Below, piece after piece: positions 61,540-64,000 of a DNA stretch of 64,000 nucleotides. Positions within the stretch are counted from its first letter, which is position 1. Each line of letters starts with the position of its first letter. The position numbers were made by a program, and so were the translations under genes. This stretch comes from Leisingera coralii. Lineage in GTDB: Bacteria; Pseudomonadota; Alphaproteobacteria; Rhodobacterales; Rhodobacteraceae. The stretch covers positions 10,321 to 74,320 of the forward strand of contig NZ_JBHUPT010000006.1 in the NCBI RefSeq assembly GCF_049056525.1, given 5' to 3'. A model generated the notes under the pieces. The model had not been told where the DNA came from and ran no database searches. It was given only the letters and a program-made list of their open reading frames with translations.

Positions 61540-63717
61540 ATGACCGCCCAGCTCCGCCCCTCGCTTGCGGCCTGTCCGGCCTGCGTCGCCGCCCCGCATG
61601 ACAGTGCAGACCAGGCGCCAACCGAGGCGCGGCTGGCGCTGTCGCTGCCAGGCATCCATTGCCAGGCCTGCATCTCGGCGGTGGAGCGGGCGCTGAACGC
61701 CCATCCCGGCATCCGTTCGGCCCGGGTCAACCTGACCCTGAAACGGGCGCTGATCGAAGCAGACCCGGACGTGCGCGCCGCCGACTTGATCCCGGTTCTG
61801 GAGGGCATCGGCTACGAGGCGCATGAATTGGATCTCGCGGCGCTGGCGGCCACTGAGAACGACAAGGCCGGGCGGGACCTGCTGATGCGGCTGGCGGTGG
61901 CCGGCTTTGCCTCAATGAACGTGATGCTCTTGTCGGTGTCGGTCTGGTCCGGCGCCTCTGACGCGACCCGGGACATGTTCCACTGGATTTCCGCCGCGAT
62001 CACCTTCCCGGCGATCATCTTCTCCGCCCAGCCGTTCTTTGCCAATGCCTGGACCGCCCTGCGGGTCAAGCGGCTCAACATGGACGTGCCGATCGTGCTG
62101 GCGCTGGTGCTGGCGCTGATGACCTCGCTGTGGGAGACCTTCCTGTCCGGCGAGCACGCCTATTTCGACGCCGCCCTGACGCTGACCTTCTTCCTGCTGG
62201 CGGGCCGCTACCTGGATTACCGCACCCGTGCCGTGGCGCGCTCCGCGGCCGAGGAACTGGCGGCGCTGGAGGTGCCGCGTGCGATCCGGCTGCTGGATGG
62301 GGATGAATGCGAGGTGCCGGTGGCGGATCTGGCCATCGGCGACCTGATCCTGGTGCGCCCCGGCGGGCGGATGCCGGTGGATGGCGAAATCGTTGCAGGC
62401 CAGTCCGAACTGGACCGCTCGCTGCTGACGGGCGAGACGCTGCCGGTCTTTGCCGCCCCGGGCCTGGCGGTCTCCGCGGGGGAAGTGAACCTGACCGGCC
62501 CGCTGACCATCCGCGCCACCGCGGTGGGAGAGGACACCTCGCTGCACCGTATGACCGATCTGGTTGCCATCGCCGAGTCTGGCCGCTCCCGCTACACCTC
62601 GCTCGCCGACAGTGCGGCCAAGCTCTATGCGCCGGGGGTGCACATTCTGTCGGCGCTCGCTTTTGCGGGCTGGTATCTCTACACCTTCGACATCCGCACG
62701 GCGTTGAACATCGCCGCCGCGGTGCTGATCATCACCTGCCCCTGCGCGCTGGGCCTTGCGGTGCCCGCGGTGACCACCGCCGCCTCGGGCCGGCTGTTCA
62801 AGAAGGGCATGCTGATCAAGCACGCCACCGCGCTGGAGCGGCTGGCGGAGGTGGACACCGTGGTGTTCGACAAGACCGGCACGCTGACCGCGGGTACGCC
62901 GGAAGTCACCAACCTGGGCGATCATGCCCGCGCGGATCTGGAGATTGCGCTGGCGCTGGCCGAGGGCTCCTCGCACCCCCTGTCGGTGGCTCTGTCCCGC
63001 GCCGCGCGGGAGGCCGGGGTCAAACCGGCCAGCGTGGAGGAGATCACCGAAGTGCCAGGCTATGGCGCCGAAGGCCTGTTCCGTGGCGTCCGTGTCCGCC
63101 TGGGCCGCGCGGCCTGGGTCGGCGCTGAGCAGGGCAGCCAGACGGCGGCCTGGCTCGACAGCGGGGCAGGGGCGGCGAAACCCTTCCTGTTCACCGATGC
63201 CTTGCGCCCCGGCGCGGCGGAAGCCGTGCAGGCGCTGAAGGAGGCGGGCAAGGACGTGCTGCTGATCTCCGGCGACACCACCGGCGCGGTCGAGGATCTG
63301 GCCCGGCGTCTGGGCATCGCCAAATGGGTGGCCGAGGCGCTGCCTGCGGACAAGTCCGCCCGGGTGCAGATGCTGGCGGACCAGGGCAAGAAGGTGCTGA
63401 TGGTCGGTGACGGCCTCAACGACACCGCAGCCCTGGCGGCGGCGCATGTGTCCATCTCCCCGGCCTCGGCGCTGGATGCGGCGCGGGTGGCCTCCGACAT
63501 CGTGCTTTTGGGCCAGGACCTTGAGCCCATAGCCGAGGCCTGCGGCGTGGCGCAGAAGGCGACCCGCCGGATCCGCGAGAACTTCCGCATTGCCACGCTC
63601 TACAACGTGATCGCGGTGCCGCTGGCGGTGGCCGGCCTGGCGACGCCCTTGATTGCGGCGCTGGCGATGTCTACCTCTTCCATTACCGTCTCCCTCAACG
63701 CGCTGCGGCTGCGCTGA
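61540..63717 (+). CDS. ccoI: copper-translocating P-type ATPase CcoI (FixI)
   Basis: A 725-residue P1B-type ATPase that exports copper for cbb3 oxidase assembly. An N-terminal ACPAC motif (Cys12/Cys15) precedes an HMA domain with GIHCQACISAVE (Cys41/Cys44). The membrane metal site is CPC at 400-402 (ITCPCALGL), the phosphorylated Asp444 is in DKTGT, and the hinge is VGDGLNDTAAL. Eight transmembrane helices. The start ATG 61540 has TGGAAAGG upstream. Third gene of ccoGHIS. Confidence 0.95.
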   Translation: MTAQLRPSLAACPACVAAPHDSADQAPTEARLALSLPGIHCQACISAVERALNAHPGIRSARVNLTLKRALIEADPDVRAADLIPVLEGIGYEAHELDLAALAATENDKAGRDLLMRLAVAGFASMNVMLLSVSVWSGASDATRDMFHWISAAITFPAIIFSAQPFFANAWTALRVKRLNMDVPIVLALVLALMTSLWETFLSGEHAYFDAALTLTFFLLAGRYLDYRTRAVARSAAEELAALEVPRAIRLLDGDECEVPVADLAIGDLILVRPGGRMPVDGEIVAGQSELDRSLLTGETLPVFAAPGLAVSAGEVNLTGPLTIRATAVGEDTSLHRMTDLVAIAESGRSRYTSLADSAAKLYAPGVHILSALAFAGWYLYTFDIRTALNIAAAVLIITCPCALGLAVPAVTTAASGRLFKKGMLIKHATALERLAEVDTVVFDKTGTLTAGTPEVTNLGDHARADLEIALALAEGSSHPLSVALSRAAREAGVKPASVEEITEVPGYGAEGLFRGVRVRLGRAAWVGAEQGSQTAAWLDSGAGAAKPFLFTDALRPGAAEAVQALKEAGKDVLLISGDTTGAVEDLARRLGIAKWVAEALPADKSARVQMLADQGKKVLMVGDGLNDTAALAAAHVSISPASALDAARVASDIVLLGQDLEPIAEACGVAQKATRRIRENFRIATLYNVIAVPLAVAGLATPLIAALAMSTSSITVSLNALRLR

Positions 63718-63747
63718 GGGCGGGCCTGCAATCACGGAACCGACCCC

Positions 63748-63906
63748 ATGAGCGTCCTCACCTACCTGATCCCGATTTCACTGATCCTCGGCGCGGTGGG
63801 GCTTGCGGCCTTCATCTACACGGTGCGCAGCAACCAGTATGACGACCCGGAAGGCGACGCCCGCCGTATCCTGAGCGACGAGTGGGACGACAAGCCCAAG
63901 CCCTGA
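63748..63906 (+). CDS. ccoS: cbb3-type cytochrome oxidase assembly protein CcoS
   Basis: A 52-residue protein, MSVLTYLIPISLILGAVGLA at the N terminus, with one transmembrane helix and the CcoS-typical FIYTVRSNQYDDPEGDARRI motif, ending DDKPKP. It is needed for cofactor insertion into the cbb3 oxidase. It starts 30 bp after ccoI and is the last gene of ccoGHIS. Confidence 0.93.
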   Translation: MSVLTYLIPISLILGAVGLAAFIYTVRSNQYDDPEGDARRILSDEWDDKPKP

Positions 63907-63928
63907 GCGGCTTTGCAGCAAGCCAAAC

Positions 63929-64000
63929 ACTCCCGCCCCCGCAGGTGCCCTGGCTGAGGCCAGAGCCCCTTGGCGGCGTTGGGGGGGGGGGGGGGGGGGG
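63929..64000 (+). repeat. GC-rich mosaic repeat, copy E, running into a 20-G tract at the window end
   Basis: From 63929 the sequence CACTCCCGCCCCCGCAGGTG, then GCCCCTTGGCGGCGTTGGG, follows copy D (CTCCCGCGCCCGCGCGTGCC ... GGCGGCCTTGGGCCC). Where copy D continues with CCCGGC, this one becomes G from 63981 to 64000. Confidence 0.6.

Noticed and set aside
61912..63735. 607-codon open frame on the minus strand
   Set aside because: Antisense to ccoI; repetitive Arg/Gly/His composition with no domains.

Overview
The window is high-GC (about 64%) alphaproteobacterial chromosome. Gene content points to the Roseobacter group of the Rhodobacterales (Leisingera/Phaeobacter/Ruegeria-like): the hemN-fnrL-uspA-ccoNOQP/ccoGHIS block, a TrcR-type DUF1013 regulator, a COQ9-family protein, a membrane-anchored cytochrome c552, RTX-repeat secretion and a YejABEF peptide importer. 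No tRNA, rRNA operon, CRISPR array, prophage or transposase is visible. Genus-level placement is inference.

Layout. 1-8.6 kb: secreted esterase, pheT, LysR, methyltransferase, an overlapping phosphoribosyltransferase/YtoQ/GNAT set, a hypothetical gene and a small MscS channel. 8.8-10.5 kb: an AT-richer islet with one AlbA_2/Schlafen-type gene, bracketed by an 11-bp direct repeat. 10.6-21.8 kb: ald with its divergent Lrp regulator, CPBP protease, PPK2, a CAP-domain RTX protein, rpsU, COQ9, VOC protein, quinone oxidoreductase, DUF2189, RNase T2 and TrcR. 22.1-31.6 kb: an orphan hybrid histidine kinase; a LysR gene divergent from a two-gene unit (Asp/Asn-beta-hydroxylase-like protein plus threonine aldolase); recR, GNAT, ybaB, dnaX and a dual-specificity phosphatase. 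31.7-39.8 kb: a cobalamin riboswitch controlling a four-cysteine protein, a TetR/hydrolase pair with a double operator, SRPBCC, nudC, cpdB, the 4.5S/SRP RNA, pheA, cytochrome c and a small lipoprotein. 40-46.7 kb: yejABEF and a solo LuxR gene. 47-64 kb: microaerobic respiration. hemN and fnrL diverge around an FNR box, followed by a GlsB/YeaQ protein, uspA and ccoNOQP. About 5 kb of ion-antiporter and regulatory genes come next, then ccoGHIS. FNR boxes lie at hemN/fnrL, uspA/ccoN, DUF2270 and ccoG.

The most unusual material is intergenic. (i) Three gapless triple-hairpin elements, each with two AT-rich and one GC-richer stem, lie at 3.56, 27.13 and 37.95 kb. Their sequences differ but the fold is shared, and all sit between convergent 3' ends. 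(ii) A mosaic GC-rich repeat family has five recognisable copies or half-copies; the window ends in a 20-G run inside the fifth. (iii) Two related GC fold-back repeats sit inside operons (yejE/yejF and ccoH/ccoI). (iv) The solo LuxR promoter carries a perfect 10-bp inverted repeat and a 10-bp direct repeat at two-helical-turn spacing. The beta-hydroxylase/threonine aldolase pair and the B12-controlled four-cysteine protein are the best candidates for undescribed biochemistry.
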